Origin: a virus | Length of the DNA stretch: 38,045 bases | IMG/VR virus record: IMGVR_UViG_3300037427_001300 | Location: 1 to 38,045 of that record | Reading direction: 5' to 3' (one strand) | In this document: one piece after another, positions 25,516 through 31,688 of the stretch | Layout: the number at the start of each line of letters is the position of its first letter | Position numbering within the stretch: the first letter of the stretch is position 1 | The notes under the pieces: generated by a model | The model's input: only the letters and a program-made list of their open reading frames with translations | Databases searched by the model: none | Told to the model about the DNA's origin: nothing | Made by a program: the position numbers and the translations under genes

Positions 25516-25948
25516 ACGTACCATCCTCTCCGTATTTACCTGGGTAAGTTTCCATAATCAACGTACCATCATCCAACGTGTAATATCTTATATAGTAATC
25601 CTCTGATTGAAAATAAAACCTTCCGTCTACGGATCCTGCTAGAGAGTCTTGTTCAAAAAGAGTCTCTACTAATTCTTTTGACAACCTTGAATAAATACGG
25701 CTTTCAAAGTTACGAAGAAATCTATTAATAGTATTGTTCTCAAGCTCTCGCTCTATTTCTTCTAACTCTGCATCAATCTTATCTTGTATGGCTTTCTTTC
25801 GGGAAGCTTCTTGATTTTCAATAGTCAAGTAGTGCTGAGACTGATTAATTCCCGAGAAAGATGGACTGTTAAACTTATGTGTTATCTGATCCGCTTCTAT
25901 CGGAGTCGCCATCAGTAACAGTAGTATCACTATTATACATTTGTTCAT
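25433..25948 (-). CDS. csgF: CsgF-like curli assembly factor
   Basis: The 171-residue protein begins with a signal peptide (MNKCIIVILLLLMATPIEA). Right after it comes THKFNSPSFSGINQSQHY, which matches the CsgF N-terminal motif (F-x-F-x-N-P-x-F-G-G) that inserts into the CsgG pore. A helical segment (EASRKKAIQDKIDAELEEIE, then FLRNFESRIYSRLSKELVE) and a C-terminal beta domain (GRFYFQSEDYYIRYYTLDDG) follow, again as in CsgF. It couples secretion to surface anchoring of curli. It overlaps csgG downstream and the membrane-protein gene upstream (74 bases). The C-terminal part is acidic and Cys-containing. Confidence 0.78.
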   Translation of the reverse strand: MNKCIIVILLLLMATPIEADQITHKFNSPSFSGINQSQHYLTIENQEASRKKAIQDKIDAELEEIERELENNTINRFLRNFESRIYSRLSKELVETLFEQDSLAGSVDGRFYFQSEDYYIRYYTLDDGTLIMETYPGKYGEDGTYESCEPDDLCTKIEVPVSSFGSDDDGT

Positions 25949-26168
25949 ACTTTAACACCACATCTACTTTTTGCTGAAGACGAATCATATCGTTGTCCAG
26001 CATCCTATTAGCATCAATGCATTTAATTAAAGCAAAGTGCATTTCCTCTAACTTAGGCTCTACTTTATCTGTTATAAATTTCCATACATAATAGATAAAA
26101 TAGCCCATTCCAACTGCAAGAGAAATGGCGAATCCAAACTCAGTAACTATAACGGTTAAATCATCCAT
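25875..26168 (-). CDS. Small membrane protein with coiled coil
   Basis: This 97-residue protein starts with ATG at 26168. A single N-terminal membrane helix (FGFAISLAVGMGYFIYYVW, about 11-29) precedes a helical segment (KVEPKLEEMHFALIKCI, LDNDMIRLQQKVDVVLKY) and an acidic, Asp/Thr/Ser-rich tail. It resembles the gene before it in layout, so the pair may have come from duplication. Such proteins are often called holins or phage membrane proteins of unknown function. It overlaps the CsgF-like gene, which suggests it is transcribed with the curli genes. Confidence 0.6.
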   Translation of the reverse strand: MDDLTVIVTEFGFAISLAVGMGYFIYYVWKFITDKVEPKLEEMHFALIKCIDANRMLDNDMIRLQQKVDVVLKYEQMYNSDTTVTDGDSDRSGSDNT

Positions 26169-26482
26169 TAGTCTCTTCTAACATCTAGCTTTACTTCTTG
26201 CGGTATCCCCTTTTGATTTGTACGATAGTTCTCAGCTCTCGCTATCCTATCTATAGGAGGAGTCAAATGAAGCGCACTACTTACAAGTAAATCAATTTTA
26301 ATTAACTCGTTACAGCCTACTCTCGCTCTATCCTCTAGCATTTTACAAAAAGAAGTTAAAGTCTCAATCTGATCTATAACTCCATCTAGTATCTGTTTTA
26401 ATACTGTGAAGATAAAGAAAGCCATAATCAAAGCGCCAGCAATAGGCGCTCCGACTTCTGATATGAAAGTAAAAACTTCCAC
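26168..26482 (-). CDS. Small membrane protein, holin-like
   Basis: The 104-residue product starts with GTG at 26482, which overlaps the stop of the preceding gene (TAGTG). One hydrophobic helix (VGAPIAGALIMAFFIFTVL) near residues 10-28 is followed by a helical stretch (IDQIETLTSFCKMLEDRARV) and a basic C-terminus (REDs such as PQEVKLDVRRD). Its layout matches the next gene downstream. A holin or a membrane partner of the secretion genes are both possible; I cannot choose. Confidence 0.6.
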   Translation of the reverse strand: MEVFTFISEVGAPIAGALIMAFFIFTVLKQILDGVIDQIETLTSFCKMLEDRARVGCNELIKIDLLVSSALHLTPPIDRIARAENYRTNQKGIPQEVKLDVRRD

Positions 26483-26670
26483 TAAATCAAATAGTTTACC
26501 TGATAGCTATTTGATATTTGCTGGAGTTGTCCAGCTCTATCATAAATAGTTACATTAAAGAAAGTTTCAACAACCTTCTTTTGTCCAGGTTCATCCCCTG
26601 CCAAGACATGGGTAGTCTTGTAGGGCATATTATACGTTGCTGTTATTGGTTGTGTTAGGATTGCTTCCAT
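26482..26670 (-). CDS. 62-residue hypothetical protein
   Basis: The start at 26670 lies within the 43-residue basic ORF that precedes it. Its sequence (MEAILTQPITATYNMPYKTT, VVETFFNVTIYDRAGQLQQI) reads as a small beta protein. There is no signal peptide or membrane span. It is coupled to the following membrane gene by stop/start overlap. Function unknown. Confidence 0.5.
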   Translation of the reverse strand: MEAILTQPITATYNMPYKTTHVLAGDEPGQKKVVETFFNVTIYDRAGQLQQISNSYQVNYLI

Positions 26671-26761
26671 TTTTCTTCCTTTTAAATCCCGCTGCTTTCA
26701 CAACTTTATTAATTCTACCTTTCTTCATCAGTTTATTAAACTGCTTCCATGTTTTTCTCAT
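26630..26761 (-). CDS. 43-residue basic peptide, possible small gene
   Basis: An ATG at 26761 two bases after the terminase-small stop, with AGTGAG just upstream, opens a 43-residue Lys/Asn-rich frame (MRKTWKQFNKLMKKGRINKV, then an Asn/Thr/Ser tail). It ends at 26630 and overlaps the start of the following gene. The amino-acid make-up is plausible for a small nucleic-acid-binding peptide, but coding is unproven. Confidence 0.4.
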   Translation of the reverse strand: MRKTWKQFNKLMKKGRINKVVKAAGFKRKKNGSNPNTTNNSNV

Positions 26762-26763
26762 AC

Positions 26764-27225
26764 TTACTCACTTTTCAGAAGTTTGTCCATTAATGCCCCA
26801 TAATTACCTTGTCCGAATGGTACTTCGGAATTTATCATGACGTTGTTTTGTGTTTTAACAGTAGAGCCATTAGCTTTCTCCAGCTCTGTCTGTGCTTTTA
26901 TTTCATCCATGCGCATCTTATGCGCTAATTGCAGTAAATCTGCAAGGTCTTTATTAGAGTACATTTCTGTCTCTTCCGCTTCCTCTAGCTTTTTGTCAAT
27001 TAACGTGTCCATGACTTCCGCTAGTTTGAATCTGTTTCTATACCCAGCATCTAAATAAACGGAGTCAATATACTTCTTTACTTCGCGCTTGTTTAGGTAC
27101 TCGGACACGACATCGCGCGGTACCTTAAGTTCCGTGCTGACCGCATTGATATCGCCTTTCTCCAAATAGGCATTAGCTATCTCAATGCTTTCTGGGCTGA
27201 TTCGGGTTGTTACTTCTTTACTCAT
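26764..27225 (-). CDS. Small terminase-like DNA-binding protein
   Basis: The ATG at 27225 gives 153 residues; a longer frame with a TTG lies in the promoter and is rejected. An N-terminal helix-turn-helix (EIANAYLEKGDINAVSTELK, VPRDVVSEYLNKREVKKYI) is followed by long helices (RFKLAEVMDTLIDKKLEEAE, DLADLLQLAHKMRMDEIKAQ). The arrangement agrees with small terminase subunits, which bind packaging sites and regulate terL, and the frame opens the late transcript. It is 8 kb away from terL, so another DNA-binding role is possible. The -10 box ends seven bases upstream of the ATG, implying a leaderless transcript with no Shine-Dalgarno. Confidence 0.62.
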   Translation of the reverse strand: MSKEVTTRISPESIEIANAYLEKGDINAVSTELKVPRDVVSEYLNKREVKKYIDSVYLDAGYRNRFKLAEVMDTLIDKKLEEAEETEMYSNKDLADLLQLAHKMRMDEIKAQTELEKANGSTVKTQNNVMINSEVPFGQGNYGALMDKLLKSE

Positions 27226-27232
27226 AGCAGAT

Positions 27233-27262
27233 ATTATGACACAAAAAGACCTCAAGTGTCAA
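27233..27262 (-). promoter_or_regulatory. Sigma70-type promoter, apparently leaderless, for the late operon
   Basis: On the minus strand TTGACA (27262-27257) and CATAAT (27238-27233) are 18 bases apart. The predicted start, about 27226, meets the ATG at 27225 with no leader. A tandem CACTTGACACTTGAGG surrounds the -35, a possible regulator site. This promoter probably serves the genes from the small terminase to the cyclase. Confidence 0.82.
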
Positions 27263-27273
27263 GTGTTATTTTT

Positions 27274-27843
27274 TTATCGGTACATGAAAGTCATGTTAAT
27301 TCTTTTATTGGAGTCTCCAGGCTTAGTAGATACATCATCTGTCTCATGGAATAAACCAGAGTTAAAAATAGTAGCTCTATTATATTTATAAGATACTAAA
27401 TAAGGATTAGCTTCTTGCTCCTCTAAGTAATCACGTATCTTATCAACATGCCTATTATACTCTCCCCAGTGCCAATCTTCTGGCCTAAATACATCATATA
27501 TTAGTAGTCCGTTTTTTGTAGTATCTTCTATAGATTCATCGGGAGTACACCAAATATTAACATTATACTTACCTGGATCGGCATGTGGAGTTACTCCTGG
27601 GCACTCTTGATCGTATACAAATATCCAACCTTCAAAGTAATCTAAGTCCTGTATTACGGGAACTTTTTCTTTTACCGTTTCTGTTAAAGTATGGAATAAA
27701 GGACATTCTTCAAGCTGAATAGAAATGTAACCGCCACCATATTTAGGACGATCTGAGATTAAGTTATTAACAGTGAAGTCTCGAATACCTTCTATATCTT
27801 CTTTAGCAAGGAAATCGTCAACAATTTGTATTGTTAGTTTCAT
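27274..27843 (-). CDS. 2-oxoglutarate/Fe(II)-dependent oxygenase
   Basis: The 189-residue enzyme has the double-stranded beta-helix signature: H87-x-D89 (THADPGKYNVNIW, after GVTP) and distal H166 (GLFHETDD) bind iron, and R181 (NKRINMTFMY) binds 2-oxoglutarate. ATG at 27843 has AAAAGGAA upstream. Phage members hydroxylate proteins or nucleic-acid bases; nothing here tells which substrate. It lies between the porin terminator and the late promoter and has no obvious promoter of its own. Low-copy, cyanophage-like members of this family are frequent in marine phages. Confidence 0.85.
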   Translation of the reverse strand: MKLTIQIVDDFLAKEDIEGIRDFTVNNLISDRPKYGGGYISIQLEECPLFHTLTETVKEKVPVIQDLDYFEGWIFVYDQECPGVTPHADPGKYNVNIWCTPDESIEDTTKNGLLIYDVFRPEDWHWGEYNRHVDKIRDYLEEQEANPYLVSYKYNRATIFNSGLFHETDDVSTKPGDSNKRINMTFMYR

Positions 27844-27894
27844 AAATTTCCTTTTAAAAAAAATTTTGAGGGTGGGTGAATATACTACAAGAGT

Positions 27895-27949
27895 ATAAAA
27901 AAAGAAATGGGACGAAAGAGATAAGCAAAATGTAGGTCTCTTCCGTCCC
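27895..27949 (-). terminator. Rho-independent terminator after the porin gene
   Basis: On the minus strand a 13-bp stem (GGGACGGAAGAGA with TCTCTTTCGTCCC, one GU pair; 27949-27937 and 27921-27909) and 15-base loop are followed by ATTTCTTTTTTT. It ends transcription of the porin at the head of this minus-strand block and insulates the oxygenase downstream. Confidence 0.9.
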
Positions 27950-27980
27950 GGATTCTTAAAAATACATTTGGACTATATTT

Positions 27981-28610
27981 TTAAAAATTATAGGCAACGC
28001 CTATTGAGTGAGTTGAGTCATCAACATCGTCTTCTGACCAAGTCCAAGTATAAGAGACACTTACTTTATCATCGATAAAGCTGTTCCCTAAAACAATACC
28101 TGCATCCATGTTAGAATCCGCGTTGCGACCAACAAAGCCCGAAAGGTCTAAAGGCATATCTACTATATCACTTACTGATACTGAACCTGCGTAGTAATTA
28201 GAATCATTATCCAGGTCTCTATAAATAGTGCCACTTACGGGCCCAAGCGATAAGGTTCCGTAGATTTCCTGAATATCGTCACCGATCTTCAAGTCGTCTC
28301 CGGTATAGGTATATTTAATATAACCCACATCTACTGAAACGTTATCATTTATATCTTTTCCGTAGCCGACTGTTAGGTCGATTTCGGCGGTTGTGTCGTC
28401 ATTGTAATCCACTTGACTTCCCCATGCGTTGGCATAAAAGCCTTTTTCTGTCGTAAGCCCTATGGAACCTTGTAAAACAGGTTTTCCATCGGATTGTGTA
28501 GCTCCCCTCCACACATAGTTGCTCGACATTCCAGCTGAGCCATCTATTTCTACCGCGTTAGCAGTAGTACCAATTGCTCCTAAGAGCATCGCAGTTGCGA
28601 TTTTTTTCAT
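27981..28610 (-). CDS. TorF/Gcw_chp-type outer-membrane porin
   Basis: The 209-residue protein starts at ATG 28610, chosen because it follows GGGGGAAG and opens a signal peptide (MKKIATAMLLGAIGTTANA); a longer frame begins at 28712 but overlaps the promoter. The mature protein is a beta-barrel with Gly-aromatic strands: SGMSSNYVWRGATQSDGKPV, GFYANAWGSQVDY, EIDLTVGYGKDI and closing VSYTWTW...GVAYNF with a terminal Phe. This matches the TorF/TIGR02001 family. A phage-encoded porin could replace or hide a receptor, alter uptake, or be a superinfection-exclusion protein. It is monocistronic: promoter at 28684-28712, terminator at 27895. Confidence 0.88.
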   Translation of the reverse strand: MKKIATAMLLGAIGTTANAVEIDGSAGMSSNYVWRGATQSDGKPVLQGSIGLTTEKGFYANAWGSQVDYNDDTTAEIDLTVGYGKDINDNVSVDVGYIKYTYTGDDLKIGDDIQEIYGTLSLGPVSGTIYRDLDNDSNYYAGSVSVSDIVDMPLDLSGFVGRNADSNMDAGIVLGNSFIDDKVSVSYTWTWSEDDVDDSTHSIGVAYNF

Positions 28611-28683
28611 ATCTTCCCCCACCTCGGAGCAAAAACGGGACCACCAAATAAATGTTCCCTCCATTTTTTCTCCATTGTTGGGT

Positions 28684-28712
28684 AGTATATCAAAGAAAGG
28701 AAAAAATGTCAA
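28684..28712 (-). promoter_or_regulatory. Sigma70-type promoter of the porin gene
   Basis: On the minus strand TTGACA (28712-28707) and TATACT (28689-28684) are 17 bases apart, a near-consensus promoter with a T/C-rich spacer. The leader of about 65 bases contains GGAGCAAAAACGGGACC-type repeats of unclear function. Confidence 0.88.
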
Positions 28713-29020
28713 GACTTATTTTTAACAAAGTGTATGATTAACTCCTCTAGAGTAGTTTGTACTTGAAGTACAGGAACTTCAGCAACTCCGAGGGCAAGTG
28801 CTGCAGAATATCTATGGTGTCCGTTCACTATATTGTTGGTTATATCCACAATTATAGGATTTGGGGTTGGAAACTTCTTTATAGCCTTACAAAGTAAGGA
28901 AGGTACCCTCTCGTGCTGAGAAGGTACCAACCTATCGGGGGCTATATCGAATTTTACGTAGTCAAAGTTATCTAAATCACATTCCCTAACTTGTGGGAGT
29001 TCCTTTCTTCTATAATTCAT
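28709..29020 (-). CDS. ParB-like domain protein
   Basis: The product has 103 residues. Its core (FPTPNPIIVDITNNIVNGHH, RYSAALALGVAEVPVLQV) is the ParB/Srx-like nuclease fold: a strand, NGHHRYSAA turn and the VAEVPVLQV strand. Small phage members of this type have been linked to nuclease, NTP-binding or regulatory roles. The ATG at 29020 overlaps the preceding gene by 11 bases. Its 3' end overlaps the -35 box of the porin promoter. Catalytic activity is not shown. Confidence 0.68.
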   Translation of the reverse strand: MNYRRKELPQVRECDLDNFDYVKFDIAPDRLVPSQHERVPSLLCKAIKKFPTPNPIIVDITNNIVNGHHRYSAALALGVAEVPVLQVQTTLEELIIHFVKNKS

Positions 29021-29306
29021 ACCGTACTTCCGTCTCTAGTTTATGTTTAAAGTCCTCGGTTTTAGAACCTTCCCACTTTCCCTTAAAAGTGAAAGATCCT
29101 CGTTTTATCTTATACCCTAACTCGGAGGAGTATCCCTCAGTTCGTGGGCCTGCTTCAATATAAAAATTTTTTTCAGTCTTATATCCTAATCTAAGATGAT
29201 GTATGTCTTCTTTAGATAGGAACTTGTATTCATTTTTATATTCTATATAGGGTGCCGCGAAGGCGGCTGGTGAGGTAAAAAGTATCAGGGCAATGAGTAC
29301 TCTCAA
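29010..29306 (-). CDS. Small secreted protein, possible outer-membrane strand protein
   Basis: The 98-residue protein starts with TTG at 29306; AAGGAG seven bases upstream decides this start. A signal peptide (MRVLIALILFTSPAAFAAPY) precedes an amphipathic, Lys/Glu/Tyr-rich region (KFLSKEDIHHLRLGYKTEKN, then TFKGKWEGSKTEDFKHKLET) reading as beta hairpins with alternating polar and aromatic residues and ending in EVRYEL. It may be a small barrel or a periplasmic lipid-binding protein. It is the first gene of the minus-strand late block, with an extended -10 upstream. Function unknown. Confidence 0.6.
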   Translation of the reverse strand: MRVLIALILFTSPAAFAAPYIEYKNEYKFLSKEDIHHLRLGYKTEKNFYIEAGPRTEGYSSELGYKIKRGSFTFKGKWEGSKTEDFKHKLETEVRYEL

Positions 29307-29452
29307 TTAAGCTCTCCTTAAAATAAAACTTGAAATCTTATTCAATTTCATGTATATTATATCACCCTAATGTTACAGTTTTATGACATAACGTGTCAAA
29401 ATTCTCATTATTTTTCTTTTTCAAAAATTCCCAAGTTGTACGTGAAAGGGAC

Positions 29453-29477
29453 GCCCGCGCGAAGCGCGGCTGTCAAG
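29453..29477 (+). repeat. Left inverted repeat of the GC-rich cassette
   Basis: The 25 bases begin GCCCGCGCGAAGCGCG and end in GTCAAG. The reverse complement of 32657-32681 matches this at 23 of 25 positions. The two copies face each other across 3.2 kb and enclose the GC-rich gene block. They contain a palindromic GCGCGAAGCGCG core. Confidence 0.75.
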
Positions 29478-29490
29478 TCAATGAACCGCC

Positions 29491-29519
29491 CCGTTTGTTA
29501 TAAGCATATAACTAAACGG
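29491..29519 (+). promoter_or_regulatory. Operator-like dyad abutting a promoter
   Basis: CCGTTTGTTATA and TATAACTAAACGG form a 12-13 bp dyad around AGCA, with one extra T. It ends two bases before the -35 box of the promoter at 29522. A second copy of the core (GTTATAAGC-TATA) lies in the same place before the promoter at 29974, so both are probably under one regulator. Confidence 0.7.
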
Positions 29520-29521
29520 TC

Positions 29522-29551
29522 TTGACAAGAAGGTGATGCATCCCTTATAAT
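29522..29551 (+). promoter_or_regulatory. Sigma70-type promoter, first plus-strand gene
   Basis: TTGACA (29522-29527) and TATAAT (29546-29551) have an 18-base spacer. The start is near 29558, about 22 bases before the ATG of the 54-residue gene. Confidence 0.85.
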
Positions 29552-29579
29552 GGTTACATAAATTAATCGAGGACCGACT

Positions 29580-29744
29580 ATGACCGACTACGTAATCAAG
29601 ACCAAGCAAGGCGCGCTCATCTGCCGCGTTGAGGCTGGCTCAGGCGATGCCGCTGTAAAGCGCGCACGTCAGGCTGGCTATAACGTGATCACTGGCTGCA
29701 CTATCCAAGCTATGGACGGAGGCAAGCAATATGAAATCATTTAA
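29580..29744 (+). CDS. 54-residue small protein
   Basis: The ATG at 29580 has GAGG eight bases upstream and the frame ends with TAA at 29744. The peptide (MTDYVIKTKQGALICRVEAG, then DAAVKRARQAGYNVITG) reads as a compact alpha/beta unit with no membrane span. It is the first gene after the promoter at 29522 and overlaps the start of the next. It has GC-rich codons like the rest of the cassette. Function unknown. Confidence 0.65.
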   Translation: MTDYVIKTKQGALICRVEAGSGDAAVKRARQAGYNVITGCTIQAMDGGKQYEII

Positions 29745-29946
29745 CAAGATTGCTAAAACGTGCGGCGCTTTGTTAGGCGCTGCATTCTGGGCGCTGATGT
29801 GTTGGGGCATGGCGTACACTGGCTTGTTATTCGTAACATTCGAGGGTGCGGTTTGGCTCAATCAAATCATGGGATATGGTATGATGTTCATAGCGTTTTG
29901 CATGACTACCTTGTTATTCCTAATAGCATGGACGAAGCGGCCATAA
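29731..29946 (+). CDS. Small membrane protein (two helices)
   Basis: The 71-residue protein starts at ATG 29731, with GGAGG eight bases upstream inside the previous gene. Two hydrophobic helices (ALLGAAFWALMCWGMAYTGL, LNQIMGYGMMFIAFCMTTLL) and a short basic end (WTKRP) are visible. Two-span, 70-80 residue phage proteins often affect the host membrane, as holins or superinfection-exclusion proteins, but nothing selects a role. Confidence 0.65.
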   Translation: MKSFNKIAKTCGALLGAAFWALMCWGMAYTGLLFVTFEGAVWLNQIMGYGMMFIAFCMTTLLFLIAWTKRP

Positions 29947-29963
29947 GGTTATAAGCTTATACC
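29947..29963 (+). promoter_or_regulatory. Second operator-like dyad
   Basis: GGTTATAAGCTTATACC has a perfect 12-base TATAAGCTTATA core. It lies ten bases before the TTGACA at 29974, the same spacing as the copy at 29491. The bases after each (C-AAACGGT) are shared as well. Confidence 0.7.
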
Positions 29964-29973
29964 AAAACGGTAT

Positions 29974-30002
29974 TTGACACCAGCCCGATATTTTGAGATA
30001 AT
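29974..30002 (+). promoter_or_regulatory. Sigma70-type promoter of the first paralogue gene
   Basis: TTGACA (29974-29979) and GATAAT (29997-30002) are 17 bases apart. The start lies near 30009, about 24 bases before ATG 30033. Confidence 0.82.
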
Positions 30003-30032
30003 ACGCACTTAACTTAACTAACGGAGACTCTT

Positions 30033-30350
30033 ATGAGGAAACCTAACTACACGCCCGAGATGATCGCTGTCATCAAAGGCACAAACGAGCGACCCTTTAA
30101 CAAGGCAATCGCCACAGACATTGCGAGAAGGATTGAGAAATCACCTCGCTCTGTGATCGCTAAGATCAAAAGCATGGGGTTACCCTATGCCGTCCAACGT
30201 CCTGTTAGAAAGGATGGCTCTGCTATCTCTCGAAAAATCGAGACGGTGGCGGCAATAGCCAAAGCTCTCGATATGGATTTAGACGATCTTGACGGATTGA
30301 CTAAGGCACCTCGATCAGCGTTGATCGCTTTGTTAAGGGAGATTCCTTAA
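30033..30350 (+). CDS. Small DNA-binding-like protein, paralogue 1 of 3
   Basis: The 105-residue protein has an N-terminal predicted helix-turn-helix-like unit (NYTPEMIAVIKG, then ATDIARRIEKSPRSVIAKIK) and a second helical part with KAPRSALIALLREI at the end. Two later genes (33851 and 36608) share the order NYx(D/P)E, a K-S-x-R/K-S-(I/V)-I-x-K-(I/L) segment, an arginine-free linker with (V/I)xK and a final alpha hairpin (GL(E)KAPK). The segment SPRSVIAKI looks like a recognition helix. A transcription regulator or nucleoid-type role is plausible. SD: CGGAG five bases before ATG. Confidence 0.72.
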   Translation: MRKPNYTPEMIAVIKGTNERPFNKAIATDIARRIEKSPRSVIAKIKSMGLPYAVQRPVRKDGSAISRKIETVAAIAKALDMDLDDLDGLTKAPRSALIALLREIP

Positions 30351-30351
30351 C

Positions 30352-30552
30352 ATGGCGGCTAACGTCAGCGGATGGATTGGCGCGGCGCTTCTATGCGTCG
30401 CTCCATTCATCATCGATTCGGATCTTGGCAAATGGTTAGCTATGTCTGGCTTGGCAATTCTCTGCTTGCAAGCATGGTCAACCAAATGCTATAATCTGAT
30501 CTTCTTAAACATAATCGGAATCGGAGGCTACACTTATGCTTTATATCTATGA
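30352..30552 (+). CDS. Small membrane protein
   Basis: The 66-residue protein begins one base after the stop of the previous gene. Three hydrophobic segments are visible (WIGAALLCVAPFIIDS, WLAMSGLAILCLQAW, LIFLNIIGIGGYTYALYL). It overlaps the phosphatase gene by 17 bases. Two or three short spans in so small a protein fit a membrane pore or toxin-like protein; function unknown. Confidence 0.6.
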   Translation: MAANVSGWIGAALLCVAPFIIDSDLGKWLAMSGLAILCLQAWSTKCYNLIFLNIIGIGGYTYALYL

Positions 30553-30976
30553 TCTTGATGGCACTGTTATCGATAGCTCTCACCGCCTCGGCGATGGCTC
30601 ACTCGATGATTGGTTTGCTAACAACACACCTGATAACATAGCGTTGGATGGTTTGTTACCACTTGCGGAACATCTCAAGATGCGTAACGAAAGAGGGGAC
30701 GAAACAATGGTTTGCACTTCTCGCCAGATGACGGATGCGGATTATGAATTTGTGGTTGAGAATCTCAACCCGATTTATATCCTACACAGAGCGCATGGTG
30801 ATGACACGCCATGCGGTGCAATGAAACTTGATCTACTCTCTCGCTTTGCTGCTCGCATGGGTTTAGCTTGGGGTGAATTCGTCAAACATTCTGTAATGTT
30901 CGATGATAATGATGATGTGTTGGACACCTTGTCTGACAATGGACTAACAACAATTGACGCGAGGAAATATCAATAA
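30536..30976 (+). CDS. HAD-superfamily phosphatase
   Basis: The 146-residue enzyme has motif I DLDGTVIDSS (D6 and D8), motif II CTSRQ (T61-S62), a conserved Lys (K97) and motif III FDDNDD (D123, D124). This fits a small HAD phosphatase, resembling the phosphatase half of phage polynucleotide kinases, which removes 3'-phosphate. It may act on nucleotides or nucleic-acid ends. SD GGAGG lies eight bases before ATG. No kinase domain is attached here; a PPK2-type kinase is nearby. Confidence 0.8.
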   Translation: MLYIYDLDGTVIDSSHRLGDGSLDDWFANNTPDNIALDGLLPLAEHLKMRNERGDETMVCTSRQMTDADYEFVVENLNPIYILHRAHGDDTPCGAMKLDLLSRFAARMGLAWGEFVKHSVMFDDNDDVLDTLSDNGLTTIDARKYQ

Positions 30977-31620
30977 TGAATATCTTAAACTTTTTTAAAT
31001 CAAAACCACAAGGAACCTTTACTATGGAAAACTTAACACTAACAAGCAGATCAACACCCGAAGAGGTCAGCCCCTTAGACTACCAAGGGCGCGATTCTTT
31101 TAACTATCTCTGGCAATTGCTCGATTTAGAATCTCACTATTCTCAATTCCGAGATTTTGAGGGGATGTATAAGGACGGATTCGCAAGGGCGGCATATAAG
31201 AATAGCAAATCTAGCACTGGTTTCTATCATGGCGGCCAATCTCGAATCATTCAAACGTTGCGAGATATTGAAAAAGCTTTTGGGTTAGATTTCTTATCTC
31301 TAAGGGCGAGGGTCGTTTATATGAAGCGCGATGATTGGGACGTAACAATGAGCGCGGAGCAATTTGTCCATTTTCACAATGACGGTGACAAGGTTATGAA
31401 CAACCTTGATCCTGCTATGCACAAACGCTGGATGAGATTCGGAGGCAAGACAGAATTTTATGCTGTTAAAGAAAAAACGATTCTAGGACGATTCGCTAAT
31501 TCATGGAGAAAACGAAACCTAGAAATAGGGCGCGAGATTATGCAAGGTAAGAGACAGCGTGAGGAGCATGGGGTACCAGCATTCGCTCCACAAGTTGGGC
31601 TTGAGGGTGGGGTGGCTTAA
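30976..31620 (+). CDS. Hypothetical protein of the GC-rich cassette
   Basis: The 214-residue frame starts with ATG at 30976, one base overlapping the phosphatase stop; an ATG at 31024 with AAGGA nine bases upstream may be the true start and removes 16 residues. Aromatic, helix-rich segments (FNYLWQLLDLESHYSQF, FHNDGDKVMNNLDPAMHKRW) fit a globular protein. A basic C-terminus (RKRNLEIGREIMQGKRQREE) suggests binding to nucleic acid or ribosomes. No signature of a known enzyme is visible. It lies between phosphatase and kinase genes. Confidence 0.6.
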   Translation: MNILNFFKSKPQGTFTMENLTLTSRSTPEEVSPLDYQGRDSFNYLWQLLDLESHYSQFRDFEGMYKDGFARAAYKNSKSSTGFYHGGQSRIIQTLRDIEKAFGLDFLSLRARVVYMKRDDWDVTMSAEQFVHFHNDGDKVMNNLDPAMHKRWMRFGGKTEFYAVKEKTILGRFANSWRKRNLEIGREIMQGKRQREEHGVPAFAPQVGLEGGVA

Positions 31621-31672
31621 ATGAATCTCCATCATATCTCCATTGTTTCTTCAATACTTCTGCATACTGATT

Positions 31673-31681
31673 TGGGATAAT
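31673..31681 (+). promoter_or_regulatory. Extended -10 promoter before PPK2
   Basis: TGGGATAAT (TG-n-GATAAT, 31673-31681) lacks a -35 box at the right place. The start near 31688 would put the ATG of the following 33-residue ORF at the first base, so the transcript may be leaderless. The -10 and downstream bases (GATAATACACACT) resemble those of the promoter at 29974. Confidence 0.6.
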
Positions 31682-31688
31682 ACACACT

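Larger units (their letters stand above)
29307..29579. promoter_or_regulatory. Divergent control region between minus and plus gene blocks
   Basis: This 273-base stretch separates leftward and rightward genes. On the minus strand TGATATAAT (29364-29356) is an extended -10 with no good -35, pointing at the secreted-protein gene. Upstream of it, TTTTATGACATAACGTGTCAAAA (29379-29401, split) is an imperfect dyad, with TTTTGACA and TGTCATAAAA arms, a likely regulator site. The right half holds a GC inverted repeat, an operator-like dyad and the plus-strand promoter listed separately. Confidence 0.7.

Noticed and set aside
27226-27255. TTG start at 27255 for the small terminase-like gene
   Set aside because: It falls within the promoter, upstream of the transcription start.
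28610-28712. Longer N-terminus for the porin from 28712
   Set aside because: That segment overlaps the promoter and transcript leader and lacks a signal-like start; the ATG at 28610 has a ribosome-binding site and signal peptide.
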